Source of the DNA: a virus | Strand: one strand, 5' to 3' | IMG/VR virus record: IMGVR_UViG_3300037502_000889 | Location: 1 to 26,094 of that record | DNA: 26,094 nt | In this document: positions 14,992 through 22,331 of the stretch, in pieces | Numbering within the stretch: the stretch's first letter is position 1 | Layout of the letters: each line of letters opens with the position of its first letter | Translations under genes and position numbers: made by a program | Notes under the pieces: model-generated | What the model was told of the DNA's origin: nothing | The model's input: only the letters and a program-made list of their open reading frames with translations | Database searches by the model: none

Positions 14992-17769
14992 ATGGGAAAC
15001 GAACTCAATAAGCTGATGCAGAGGTTCGGGGTCTCGACCCCGAGAATGGCTACTCCTTCCGCAACTATGAGCCCGGCACAAACGGTTGTTGCCCCCGCGT
15101 TGGCCACGATTGCCAACCAGCCGCACATGCTGGCGGGTGAGACCAAGAACTTTAGGGGCGGCGGCTCGACTAGTGGCGGCAGAGACCGTGACCGCCAAGG
15201 CGCGGGCAACGTCGGTGCTGGCAATAAGTCCGCCGGTCCGTCCGCCTCCAAAGGTGCGGCCTCTGCCCCGTCCAAGGGTGGTAATGCACCCTCTGCCCCG
15301 TCCAAGGGCGGCTACACCGGCCTGCGCGACATGCTTGACGGCGGAGGCCCGGGCAAGTCTGGAAAGACCTTTGAGGGCGGAGCCCTTTCTGGCCTCGCAA
15401 ACAGGCTCGGCATCTCGCCTGTTGGCGCAGGCGGGAACCGTGCAGGCTCGCAGGGTGTTCCTCGCGGCACGGTTGCCTTGGAAGACCGTGGCGGCTCGCG
15501 GAGTGACGGTAGAGGGGTTTCGGCTGTAACTCCGACGACCCCAACCACTCCGACGACGCCAACCACGCCAACGACCCCTATTATCTCGCCAACGCCAATC
15601 CCTCCGCACTTGGTGGATTACATCAGCAGTACCACGCCGACCACTCCCGCCACCGGAACCAATACCGGCGTGGTGACGGGCCCGAGTTCCATGGGGTATG
15701 AGCTCAGAAGGCTGCTGCAGCAGTACGGTGTCTCTACCCCGACTATGGCACCTTACACTGGGACTTCGGCTGCAGACGCTGCGGCCTATAACAGTTACGC
15801 TTCGGACTATCAGAATCGTCTGGCCAACACGAACATGTACAATCAGGCGCAGTTCAACACGACTGGCGTCAACTTCCCGGCGTTTCCCTCGTATTACGGT
15901 GCGCAGAATGCCGTGATGTCGCCCACCCCGATGGTGCCAACCCCGATGGCGCAAGTTCCGATGGTACAAGCACCGATGGCACAAGCACCTGTCGCCTCGT
16001 CTCCCGCCGCAGCTGGCTCTGGTTCTCCGGCACCAATGGCTGGAAACAAGCCGAATATGAAGGAGTTCATGGACGCCACTGGCGCCGACTTTCAGACTGC
16101 CTCGGAGATGCTCTATGGCGTCGTTGGTTCTAATACAGATACTCGGGATTGGGGGGCTATCATGTCCTCTGGTAACCCTGTGACAGCAGCGGCACAAGCC
16201 ACGGGACAGATGTACAACAATCCGGCGTCTACTGCTTTCAACCTGAATAGAAGCACCACCGACATTAATTTGCTCGGGTCAGACCCTACAAAAGAAGCGT
16301 TGAGATACGATAACCCTACTGGTCAGGCTGGCATTGTTCAGACTCCAGAAGGGTTTGCTCTGGTATCTGCAGATGGTATTGCTCTTCGTGGCGGTTACGG
16401 GACACTGGAACAGGCACAACAGGCAGGCAAGATGTTTGGTATTGGCGCTGCCCAAAACTACGCCCAAGGCGGCTCAGTCAAAGGCTACCGCCCCGGTGGC
16501 CCGGTTGACATGCTCTACGGCGGCGCTGGCAATGCCATGATGATGGGCGGCGAAGAGGACGACACCTTGACGACGCCTGCTCCAGCTCCCGTTGACCCCA
16601 TGGCCGAAATGCGCGCGATGCTTGATCTTTACGCGCGCCCTACCGTCACCAGCGAACAGATTGCTGCTGCCGCCGAGCGTCGTGCTGCAGAGCAGAAGGC
16701 GTTCGAAGACATCCTGCGCTCGCAACTGCAGGACACCGACGGCGTTCCGATGTCCAAGGCCGAGAAGTATTTCCGCCTTGCGGCAGCCTTCGGCGCGCCT
16801 ACGAAGACCGGCCACTTCGCCGAGAACCTTTCCCTTGTGGGCAAAGAGATGGCCGACCAGTTGGCGGCAAGAGCCGAGCTTGAGCGCGAAGCCCGCGAGA
16901 AGAGGCTGAACGTTGACTTGGAAATCCAGAAGGCGCGCATGGGCGCGGCTGATGAGGATTTGGAAGCGCTGCAAGGCCTGCAGGCCGAAGAAGCCAAGTA
17001 CCGTCGGGATGTGGGTAGAGAGCTGATCAAGGAATACGTCAAATCCGGTGAGCCGCAGTCGGCTGCGGGCAAGACGGCTCTGGACATGGGTCTGAAGCCG
17101 GGAACGCCTGAGTATAATGCAAAAGTCAAAGAGTTGGTTGATCTTGATGTTGCTCAGAAGCAAGCTGAAATTGACGCGCGGATAACAGCGGCAGAAGCTG
17201 ACCCAGCAGCGTTCAGGGCGCTTGATCTTCAGGCACGTGCTGCTGGATTTGTGCCCGAATCTGAGGGCGGCGATGGCAGATACGAGGAATTCATGGCAAC
17301 TCGTGGTTCTGGATTTGTTGCCGAGGCTGGGGCTATTGGGAAGGCCCGTGGAGAAGCTACTGCGGCTGCCCCGTCAGACATAAGAAGCGCAGAAGAGGCC
17401 TTGGATTATATTGAGAGCATAAGAACTCACCCTGGCCGTCAAGCCGGAACAGGTGGCTCATCTTGGGTTGGCATGATCCCAGGCACTGAAGCGCGTGAAT
17501 TCCAAATTGAGGTGAAGCGGTTGGGTGCGGGTGCGTTCTTGCAAGCGATTGAGCAACTTCGCGGTATGGGTGCCCTGTCTAATGCTGAAGGCCAGACAGC
17601 AACCGCAGCAGTCGCTGCGCTTGAGACTGAGGGCACTGAGGAAGGCTTCTTGAAGCGTCTTGGTGAGTATGAAGAAATTGTCAAAATTGGCCTTGAGCGT
17701 GCGCAAAATATTCTGTCAGCAGATTCTGGGCTGACTGATGAAGACCTGCAATATCTCGGAGAGAATTAA
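14992..17769 (+). CDS. Large internal virion protein with low-complexity N-terminal half
   Basis: The 925-aa product has two parts. Residues 1-500 are low complexity: Gly/Ser/Lys-rich, a TPT run (about 180-196), a Pro-Met-rich run (about 309-350), and a duplicated segment (MGNELNKLMQRFGVSTPRMA at 1-20; MGYELRRLLQQYGVSTPTMA at about 234-253). Residues about 530-925 are helical and charged, with SKAEKYFRLAAAFGAPTKTGHFAENLSL and a C-terminal domain (AFLQAIEQLRGMGALSNAEGQ, AVAALETEGTEEGFLKRLGEYEEIV) that recurs in phage ejection-type proteins. It is probably a large ejected protein. The start follows AAGGAGCGGTC. I cannot assign an enzymatic activity. Confidence 0.72.
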   Translation: MGNELNKLMQRFGVSTPRMATPSATMSPAQTVVAPALATIANQPHMLAGETKNFRGGGSTSGGRDRDRQGAGNVGAGNKSAGPSASKGAASAPSKGGNAPSAPSKGGYTGLRDMLDGGGPGKSGKTFEGGALSGLANRLGISPVGAGGNRAGSQGVPRGTVALEDRGGSRSDGRGVSAVTPTTPTTPTTPTTPTTPIISPTPIPPHLVDYISSTTPTTPATGTNTGVVTGPSSMGYELRRLLQQYGVSTPTMAPYTGTSAADAAAYNSYASDYQNRLANTNMYNQAQFNTTGVNFPAFPSYYGAQNAVMSPTPMVPTPMAQVPMVQAPMAQAPVASSPAAAGSGSPAPMAGNKPNMKEFMDATGADFQTASEMLYGVVGSNTDTRDWGAIMSSGNPVTAAAQATGQMYNNPASTAFNLNRSTTDINLLGSDPTKEALRYDNPTGQAGIVQTPEGFALVSADGIALRGGYGTLEQAQQAGKMFGIGAAQNYAQGGSVKGYRPGGPVDMLYGGAGNAMMMGGEEDDTLTTPAPAPVDPMAEMRAMLDLYARPTVTSEQIAAAAERRAAEQKAFEDILRSQLQDTDGVPMSKAEKYFRLAAAFGAPTKTGHFAENLSLVGKEMADQLAARAELEREAREKRLNVDLEIQKARMGAADEDLEALQGLQAEEAKYRRDVGRELIKEYVKSGEPQSAAGKTALDMGLKPGTPEYNAKVKELVDLDVAQKQAEIDARITAAEADPAAFRALDLQARAAGFVPESEGGDGRYEEFMATRGSGFVAEAGAIGKARGEATAAAPSDIRSAEEALDYIESIRTHPGRQAGTGGSSWVGMIPGTEAREFQIEVKRLGAGAFLQAIEQLRGMGALSNAEGQTATAAVAALETEGTEEGFLKRLGEYEEIVKIGLERAQNILSADSGLTDEDLQYLGEN
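15529..15578 (+). repeat. Coding ACNCCNACN-type Thr-Pro tandem repeat
   Basis: Five to six degenerate 9-base units encode Thr-Pro-Thr in a row within the large virion protein. The codon wobble between units shows that the repeat is old enough to have diverged, or that amino-acid content is what is kept. It probably forms an extended stiff linker. Confidence 0.75.
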
Positions 17770-19541
17770 TGGCTTACACTGAAGCGCAGCTCAAAGAAGC
17801 GGCCCGCAAAGCCTATGCCGCTGGTGACACGGCGGCGGCAAAGCGTTTCATTGCTGCGGCCCGTAAGGCTGCATCTGCTGCCCCGGTCGATCAGGGCCAA
17901 GCCATGCGTGACCGCATCGCAGCCGCCAAGTCTGGTACGCTGCAAATGCAACCCGGATCGGCTGAACGTGCTGCGGCTGCCAACGAGGAAGCGGCGGCCA
18001 TGATGCAGCCCGAGCGCACCGTCGGCCAGACGGTCTACGAGAACGTGATCGGCAGCGGCGCGGTTGACACTCCCTTCGAGCGGCTTGGTGAATTGATCCG
18101 TGGCGCAGGGGCTGCAACGGCTCGTGGCATTGCAGATGTTCCAGCTATCCCGGCAAACCTTGCTCAACTGGGCGCAATGGGTGTCGAAAAAGCGCTTGGA
18201 ATGGAGCAGCCGTCACTGGTGTCTCGCGGCCTTGCCGCGTTGCCAGAAACGCGCGAGATGCTTGCAGCCGTTCCTGTGATCGGCCCTGAAAGCCGCTATG
18301 TGGCCCCCGGCCTGCTCGGGAAATATATCTCAACAGGTGGAGAATTTGCAGGCGGCGCTGGCGCTCTGGCTGGCCCAAGGGCAATGCTGCGTTACGGCGT
18401 CATTCCGGGTGTTGCCAGCGAAGCCGCAGGTCAGGCCACAGAGGGCACGGCTGTTGAGCCTTATGCTCGCGTTGTCGCACCTATCATTGCAAGCCTCTTG
18501 GCTGGCCGTCCCGGCGCATTTGCTGGTGACGACGAAGCCGCGCGCATGGCAAATGTCGTTGAGCGCGCTGGCGTCCGTGGCGTGTCCGCTGGCCAAGCAA
18601 GCGGATCGCAGCCATTAATGCGCATGGAGGGTATGCTTCAGGCCACCGACAAGCAGCTTGAAGATTTCACCGCCGCTACGCTCAAGATGCTTGGAAGTGA
18701 CAAGAAAGTTGCAACACCAGCAAATCTGATGAACATTGAGAAAACCCTTGTCGATCAGATGGACAGCGCAGTGAGCGGAGTTAGCGTTGTCCCGAGCGCC
18801 GCAAATTCGGCCTCTGCGATTGATGTTGCCAAGAATTATATTGAACGTGTCCCCGCTGGGCAGTTGACGCCGCGCGTTCGCGGGATTGCTAGTGAAATCA
18901 ATGCATCGTCAAAGGCAGGAAAACCTGTTTCTTTGTCACAACTCAAAGAGTGGCGCAGCGACATTGGAAGATTAACGATTTCGCCGGATGCCGCCACCAG
19001 AGAGGCGGCCCACAGCCTTCGGAGTCTGCTTGATGAAATGACGGATGACGCGCTTATCGCCGCTGGACGAGAAAGTGATATTGCCGCGCTGGCTAAGGCA
19101 CGCGAGTCATATCGCAACTATATCGGCGTGCGAGATGCAGCATCACGCTCAGAGAGCGGCATCTTGTCCCCACAGGCTCTCAATCAGTCTATGATCCGTG
19201 CGCAGGGTCGCGAGTCCTATGCCACGGGCAGAAGCACACCGATGACTGATTTTACCCGGTCTGCGGCTGCCACTCTGCGTCCGGCACCGACCGTGTCTCC
19301 CGGTGGCGTCCGTTCTATTTCTGAGGCACTTCCTGCGGCCCTTGGTGCAGCTGGTGCAGGCGCGGCAGTTGGAGCTGGTCTTGGCCCGCTGGCGGCCATC
19401 GCTGGTGGCGTCGGAGGTGCCCTTGCCCCTGCGGTCGGACAAATCGCTATGCGGTCTGCCCCGGTGCAGGCGATGCTGCGTGATCCAAAGGGGACGCTCG
19501 CAAGACTGTCTCGCCTCGCGCCCGGCCTTCTTGGACAATAA
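17769..19541 (+). CDS. Internal virion / DNA-ejection protein
   Basis: The 590-aa product has an N-terminal helical tip (MAYTEAQLKEAARKAYAAGD..AAKRFI) often seen at the start of long phage ejection proteins. Next are a segment with YENVIGSGAVDTPFERLGELIRGAGAATARGIADVP (about 92-127) and hydrophobic Gly/Ala-rich stretches that could insert in membranes (about 165-245). A charged helical centre contains QLKEWRSDIGRLT and EAAHSLRSLLDEMTDDAL, and the C-terminus is Gly/Ala-rich and glycine-zipper-like (about 527-570). It is the last + strand gene of the structural block; ATG overlaps the previous stop by one base. Function is inferred. Confidence 0.72.
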   Translation: MAYTEAQLKEAARKAYAAGDTAAAKRFIAAARKAASAAPVDQGQAMRDRIAAAKSGTLQMQPGSAERAAAANEEAAAMMQPERTVGQTVYENVIGSGAVDTPFERLGELIRGAGAATARGIADVPAIPANLAQLGAMGVEKALGMEQPSLVSRGLAALPETREMLAAVPVIGPESRYVAPGLLGKYISTGGEFAGGAGALAGPRAMLRYGVIPGVASEAAGQATEGTAVEPYARVVAPIIASLLAGRPGAFAGDDEAARMANVVERAGVRGVSAGQASGSQPLMRMEGMLQATDKQLEDFTAATLKMLGSDKKVATPANLMNIEKTLVDQMDSAVSGVSVVPSAANSASAIDVAKNYIERVPAGQLTPRVRGIASEINASSKAGKPVSLSQLKEWRSDIGRLTISPDAATREAAHSLRSLLDEMTDDALIAAGRESDIAALAKARESYRNYIGVRDAASRSESGILSPQALNQSMIRAQGRESYATGRSTPMTDFTRSAAATLRPAPTVSPGGVRSISEALPAALGAAGAGAAVGAGLGPLAAIAGGVGGALAPAVGQIAMRSAPVQAMLRDPKGTLARLSRLAPGLLGQ

Positions 19542-19555
19542 CGAAGGCACGACAC

Positions 19556-19584
19556 GTCAAACCCATGAGTATCGTGAGGGGCGC
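19556..19584 (+). repeat. Imperfect direct repeat, left copy (flanks HNH gene)
   Basis: This 29-base segment matches 20216-20244 without gaps at 22 of 29 positions, including a perfect 13-base block TCGTGAGGGGCGC at the right end. The two copies are 660 bp apart and bracket the HNH gene. Similarity may continue a few bases further right (ATGGT...GGA) with small gaps. Confidence 0.65.
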
Positions 19585-19600
19585 TAATGGTGGATGGTGA

Positions 19601-20125
19601 TTAAACTCCATGCCTTTTGCTGTATCCAAGCGCAATCTGTGCTTTTGCTCTAGCAGCTTTGGCTTCAGAAATATCAGAAAACGATCCAAGGTGTTTGTTT
19701 TTCCCATTAATCTTTACACTGGCAGTCCAGTTTTGATTAGCTTTGCACCAATAAACACCGCAAACTCCACTTTTATTGTTTGACATTAATCCTCTGTTCT
19801 TCGCGTTTTCTGTATTTGACACCTCCCGCAAGTTAAAGATACGGTTGTCGGCTCTGTCTCCGTTGATATGGTCCAATTGCTCTTGTGGCCATTCGCCATA
19901 ATAAATTGCCCATACCATACGATGCGCGTAAATTTTCTTTCCAGCCAAACGACCGTGCAAATATCCATGTCCTGTTTTAGGAGTAAACGCCTCTTTTCCA
20001 GCAAACCTAGACCTCCAATGTTTTGGCATATCTTCACAATCTCGCCAAAACAGTTTGCCCGTCTCCGGCTCATAGCGAAGACGCTTGTGCAAATATTCGA
20101 TGGACGGTAGATTTTTGTCAGTCAT
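19601..20125 (-). CDS. HNH homing endonuclease with AP2-like DNA-binding domain
   Basis: The 174-aa product has an N-terminal segment (YLHKRLRYEPETGKLFW) typical of phage HNH proteins. The HNH core contains AHRMVW (H68), QLDHINGDRADNR (D85, H86, N94) and NLREVSNTENAKN. A C-terminal AP2/ERF-like DNA-binding domain (about 115-165) has SGVCGVYWCKANQNWTASVKINGK..HLGSF. Such proteins are usually free-standing homing endonucleases that cut a target site to spread their own gene. The gene is clearly more AT-rich than its neighbours and lies between convergent gene blocks, consistent with recent acquisition. GGAGGG precedes the ATG by six bases. Confidence 0.93.
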   Translation of the reverse strand: MTDKNLPSIEYLHKRLRYEPETGKLFWRDCEDMPKHWRSRFAGKEAFTPKTGHGYLHGRLAGKKIYAHRMVWAIYYGEWPQEQLDHINGDRADNRIFNLREVSNTENAKNRGLMSNNKSGVCGVYWCKANQNWTASVKINGKNKHLGSFSDISEAKAARAKAQIALGYSKRHGV

Positions 20126-20154
20126 CGATTGCCCTCCATTGGCATCGGTTGATA

Positions 20155-20188
20155 GGGGCGAGATTGACGCGCCAACGTCTCTCGCCCC
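20155..20188. promoter_or_regulatory. Strong stem-loop with 9-bp GGGGCGAGA/TCTCGCCCC stem
   Basis: GGGGCGAGA at 20155-20163 pairs perfectly with TCTCGCCCC at 20180-20188. Inside, GACG (20166-20169) can pair with CGTC (20176-20179) around a six-base loop, leaving a two-base bulge. It lies about 30 bases upstream of the HNH start on the - strand. No T-run follows on either strand, so attenuation, RNA protection or protein binding are as likely as termination. Confidence 0.65.
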
Positions 20189-20215
20189 GCAAACTTATCT
20201 GCGATGGCATGACCA

Positions 20216-20244
20216 GTCAAGAATATGGTTTTCGTGAGGGGCGC
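20216..20244 (+). repeat. Imperfect direct repeat, right copy (flanks HNH gene)
   Basis: This is the partner of the copy at 19556-19584, with the same 13-base block TCGTGAGGGGCGC. The GAGGGGCGC core also occurs in inverted form at 20311-20319, so the element is present three times around the HNH gene and the end of the early block. Confidence 0.65.
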
Positions 20245-20287
20245 GATGGTTGGAAACGGACCGTAGCGCAGAACCAGTTTTCGACCA

Positions 20288-20333
20288 ATACAAAACCGCA
20301 GGTTTCGTATGCGCCCCTCGTGATAAATTTATC
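20288..20333. promoter_or_regulatory. Hairpin plus 12-base perfect palindrome at end of early gene block
   Basis: At 20288-20310, ATAC and AAACC pair with GGTTT and GTAT around a GCA loop with one mismatch. At 20322-20333 lies GATAAATTTATC, a perfect palindrome that covers the TAA stop of the last gene of the early block. The set could help end transcription from either side or bind a dimeric protein. Confidence 0.5.
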
Positions 20334-20526
20334 GGGTCAGTTTGCGGCCCGCAATCGCTTTCTCCTCGGCCTCGGCCTTGATGCGGGTGATCTGAGACAG
20401 GTTTTGCCGGGCCATATATTCAATCAACTGCAGTTGCTCCTCAGTCACCCACCACGCAGGCAACTTGACAAATCCAGCCAGCCTCAAGGCTCGCGCTCCG
20501 GGGCTGTTGCTAACGTCGCGGCTCAT
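20329..20526 (-). CDS. Small phage protein of unknown function
   Basis: The 65-aa product is basic and helical, with the recognisable centre FVKLPAWWVTEEQLQLIEYMARQN (in two blocks around residues 19-42) and a charged C-terminus (RIKAEAEEKAIAGRK). The paired Trp residues and 'TEEQLQLIEYMA' look conserved rather than random, and the gene ends the early operon, starting by ATGA overlap with the gene before it. No function is known to me. Confidence 0.72.
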   Translation of the reverse strand: MSRDVSNSPGARALRLAGFVKLPAWWVTEEQLQLIEYMARQNLSQITRIKAEAEEKAIAGRKLTR

Positions 20527-20729
20527 GGTGCCTTATCGACCATCCGACCGTGCGTGATGTTCTTCTGGCCCCGGACTTTGGAGTTGTCCCACGTCCAGCA
20601 CTCACCATTGCTGTCGTTGAAGCAGACCCAAAGCAGGTTGTGCTCGGGCCCGTAGTCCATGACGAAGTGCGCCAGAGCGGAACCCTTGGGCGTGTCCAAG
20701 GGGATAGGCGGGTTTAGTTGCAGGATCAT
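20523..20729 (-). CDS. Small conserved phage protein, early region
   Basis: The 68-aa product has the pattern LDTPKGSALAHFVMDYGPEHNLLWVCF (in two blocks, about 11-37) followed by ECWTWDNSKVRGQKNITHGR. This 'TPkGxAxAhfxiDYGxEhdLxWvvf...GexWtwxNpxvR' layout is common among small proteins of environmental phages and reads like a compact beta protein. Its role is unknown. It is tied to both neighbours by ATGA overlaps. Confidence 0.8.
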   Translation of the reverse strand: MILQLNPPIPLDTPKGSALAHFVMDYGPEHNLLWVCFNDSNGECWTWDNSKVRGQKNITHGRMVDKAP

Positions 20730-20902
20730 GTCTGTTTTCCATCCTCGATCAATTCGTGCTGCACGATGGCAAGCACACCCACGGCAGCGGCCAGCGTCAC
20801 CCGCCCGCTATACTCGTAGATCAACTCTCTGATGCGCTCGGCCATCTCGCCCGTCACGTCCTCGGCCCTCTGGCCTGCGCCGGGTATGACTTTCAGGGTC
20901 AT
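20726..20902 (-). CDS. Short early protein of unknown function (58 aa)
   Basis: This 58-codon frame starts MTLKVIPGAGQRAEDVTGEM and continues ERIRELIYEYSGRVTLAAAVGVLAIVQHELIEDG. It is predicted to be helical, with a moderately hydrophobic segment in the middle (TLAAAVGVLAIVQ). It exactly fills the space between its neighbours, with ATGA overlaps at both ends, which is the main reason to accept it. No family is recognised. Confidence 0.7.
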   Translation of the reverse strand: MTLKVIPGAGQRAEDVTGEMAERIRELIYEYSGRVTLAAAVGVLAIVQHELIEDGKQT

Positions 20903-21057
20903 AGTTCAAACCTCCTCCATGCCCCGCACTTGGCGCAGCGACATTCTCTGTAGCTTCCGACGACAACCCCCTTGCGGTCAGTCAGGAAGCCGTGTTTTGA
21001 CGGTGCTTCCCACTCGTGAACATGGCCCAAGATCAGGTATTGCAGGAGTCGGATCAT
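20899..21057 (-). CDS. Short zinc-knuckle-like early protein (52 aa)
   Basis: The 52-aa product has HVHEW (12-16) and a C-terminal CRCAKCGAW (39-47), giving a plausible zinc site from the cysteines and the N-terminal histidines. The N-terminus (IRLLQYLILG) is hydrophobic but short. It fits exactly between its neighbours by ATGA overlaps and is preceded by GGAAGGAG. A host-factor binding role is possible for such small zinc proteins, but nothing specific can be said. Confidence 0.72.
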   Translation of the reverse strand: MIRLLQYLILGHVHEWEAPSKHGFLTDRKGVVVGSYRECRCAKCGAWRRFEL

Positions 21058-21338
21058 GGCTCCTTCCCCTCAATAAGATCAACGATACGCTGGGCCAAGA
21101 ACCCGATCTTCAGGTTCGTGCCTGTCACCCGGTGGGCGATGGCGTGTAGGGCTTCTTCGGTGAGTTCAAAGGTCGTGGACCTGCCGCCGCAGGATAGGCA
21201 GTCACGGCGTCTCCTCACCGCGTGGGCTGCGACACCAAACTCCTCCATGTGGATCGGCCTGCTGTCAGCCGTCCCGGCCAGACTTTTCTCACCGCACAGA
21301 GGGCAGATGAGGTGGTTGATTTTCAGTGCTCCGCTCAT
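21054..21338 (-). CDS. NrdR-type zinc-ribbon protein
   Basis: The 94-aa product has CPLCG (12-16) with GTADSRPI (22-29) and RRRRDCLSCGGRSTTFE (42-58). This closely follows the N-terminal zinc ribbon of the ribonucleotide-reductase repressor NrdR (CPFCG...VxDSR...xxRRRRxCxxCgxRFTTFE). The C-terminal part (TEEALHAIAHRVTGTNLKIGFLAQRIVDLIEGKEP) is only about 35 residues, too short for the ATP-cone that gives NrdR its nucleotide sensing. It may bind DNA (NrdR boxes or phage sites) without dATP control, or act in competition with host NrdR; both are inference. Confidence 0.82.
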   Translation of the reverse strand: MSGALKINHLICPLCGEKSLAGTADSRPIHMEEFGVAAHAVRRRRDCLSCGGRSTTFELTEEALHAIAHRVTGTNLKIGFLAQRIVDLIEGKEP

Positions 21339-21574
21339 GGCTTTCTCCCCGTCAGCGCCACCACACCTTCTTTATAGAAGGTGATGTAGCAGTGGTGGTC
21401 CTTCCCAATCCCCAGCAAAACCTCATACTCATGAGGTGTGCGGCTGGTTGGTGCCTCCACGATCCCGTTGCGGCGGATCAGTTCCCGCAACAAGTCCTCG
21501 TCGGTGAGTTTCGCCATAACTTGCGCGATGCTCACGGCCTCCCGCATGGCGGCGATGATCTTCTTTCCGCTCAT
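21335..21574 (-). CDS. Small early protein of unknown function
   Basis: The 79-aa product has a helical N-terminal half (KKIIAAMREAVSIAQVMAKLTDEDLLRELIRRNG) and a beta-like C-terminal half (EYEVLLGIGKDHHCYITFYKEGVVALTG). The first half ends in 'LTDEDLLRELIRR', a pattern seen in several small phage proteins. There is no catalytic motif or membrane segment. ATGA overlaps join it to both neighbours. Confidence 0.72.
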   Translation of the reverse strand: MSGKKIIAAMREAVSIAQVMAKLTDEDLLRELIRRNGIVEAPTSRTPHEYEVLLGIGKDHHCYITFYKEGVVALTGRKP

Positions 21575-21759
21575 GTCTTCTCCTCCTTCACATTCGCCCG
21601 CAGATACAGCCGCTTAGACCCGGCCCCGCAGGTCGGGCATTTGGTTTCACGGACCAGCTTGGTCAGCTTCTTCACGTCCATCGGGAAGACCGCGTCGGTG
21701 CTGAAGTTGGTATCGCAGTCTCCGCAGCGGAAGTGCATGCGCTTGTCTAGGTCACTCAT
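21571..21759 (-). CDS. Small zinc-ribbon protein
   Basis: The 62-aa product has two CxxC knuckles, CGDC (12-15) and CPTC (41-44), spaced as in a zinc ribbon, with HFRCGDCDTNFSTD and RETKCPTCGAGSKRLYLR. It is likely a small nucleic-acid or protein-binding zinc protein. It is the third cysteine-rich small protein within about 900 bp. ATGA overlaps tie it into the operon. Confidence 0.75.
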   Translation of the reverse strand: MSDLDKRMHFRCGDCDTNFSTDAVFPMDVKKLTKLVRETKCPTCGAGSKRLYLRANVKEEKT

Positions 21760-22331
21760 CCCTTCTCTCCCTCAATCTCGGCCAGCGTGGAGCGGGCGAT
21801 TTTACCAAAATCTGTGCTTCCGAGACCCCAAGGGCCATCACTTGGCAGGCCGTATCTATTTTCGTCCGCATAGAACCGCAGCGCGTCCACCGCCTTCGCC
21901 AGCTTGGCCTTAAGGTCGTCGATCTCCTTGTCGGCTTTGATAAGATCATCCTCCACCATGCAGGCTTCTTGCTCGTTGAGTTCGATCTCCTTCTCCAACT
22001 CCTCCGCATAAGCCTCGGCCTCCTTGGCGTCAGCACGGGCGGCTTCGAGTTGCTCGGTCAGGGCATCCGCTTCTTTCCGCCAATGCACAAACGACTTCCA
22101 ATGCTCGTCCCGCTCGGCGGTTAGTTTTTCATTAGCCTCCACCGCCTTCGCCAGTGTGGCGTCACGGTCGTCCATTAACTCCACCAAGGCTTCGTTCAGG
22201 TTAAGCAGGGCTTCGATGCGGTCGGCGGCTTCGAGAGCATCTTCATCTTCCCACTCAACCCGCTTGTATTCATCAATAAACTCAAACTCCTGCCGTTCTC
22301 GCAGCCGCTTCACCAGTTCTTCGTCGGTCAT
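21756..22331 (-). CDS. Coiled-coil phage protein of unknown function
   Basis: With the start at the ATG that overlaps the upstream stop (ATGA), the product is 191 aa. It has a short N-terminal part (MTDEELVKRLRERQEFEF, WEDEDALEAADRIEALL) and a long, strongly charged Glu/Lys/Ala-rich coiled coil (about 45-150). The C-terminal segment DALRFYADENRYG...DFGKIARSTLAEI is reminiscent of the Ea22-like and similar lambdoid early proteins. A longer in-frame start at 22358 overlaps the HTH gene and is less likely. No function is known. Confidence 0.75.
   Translation of the reverse strand: MTDEELVKRLRERQEFEFIDEYKRVEWEDEDALEAADRIEALLNLNEALVELMDDRDATLAKAVEANEKLTAERDEHWKSFVHWRKEADALTEQLEAARADAKEAEAYAEELEKEIELNEQEACMVEDDLIKADKEIDDLKAKLAKAVDALRFYADENRYGLPSDGPWGLGSTDFGKIARSTLAEIEGEKG

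Larger units (their letters stand above)
20126..20328. other. Hairpin-rich non-coding gap between HNH gene and early genes
   Basis: This is the largest gene-free stretch in the window. It holds the HNH ribosome site, two hairpins (20155-20188 and 20288-20310), the right copy of the 29-base direct repeat, and an inverted copy of its GAGGGGCGC core at 20311-20319. No hairpin is followed by a clear T-run on either strand, so I cannot name a textbook terminator, although the convergent gene blocks need one. Confidence 0.6.

Noticed and set aside
14929-16197. A 422-codon open frame on the - strand
   Set aside because: It lies opposite the well-supported large virion protein, has a composition set by reverse reading of GC-rich codons (Arg/His/Gly-rich), no ribosome site and no motif.
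20155-20188. Intrinsic transcription terminator
   Set aside because: The stem is strong, but no run of T follows on either strand, so only a regulatory hairpin is claimed.
19556-20244. Phage attachment (att) site for integration
   Set aside because: No integrase or tRNA match is present in the window, and the repeats are imperfect and flank an HNH gene instead.
20023-20655. A 210-codon + strand frame across the HNH start and early genes
   Set aside because: It runs opposite three supported - strand genes and the hairpin region, with no ribosome site or recognisable motif.
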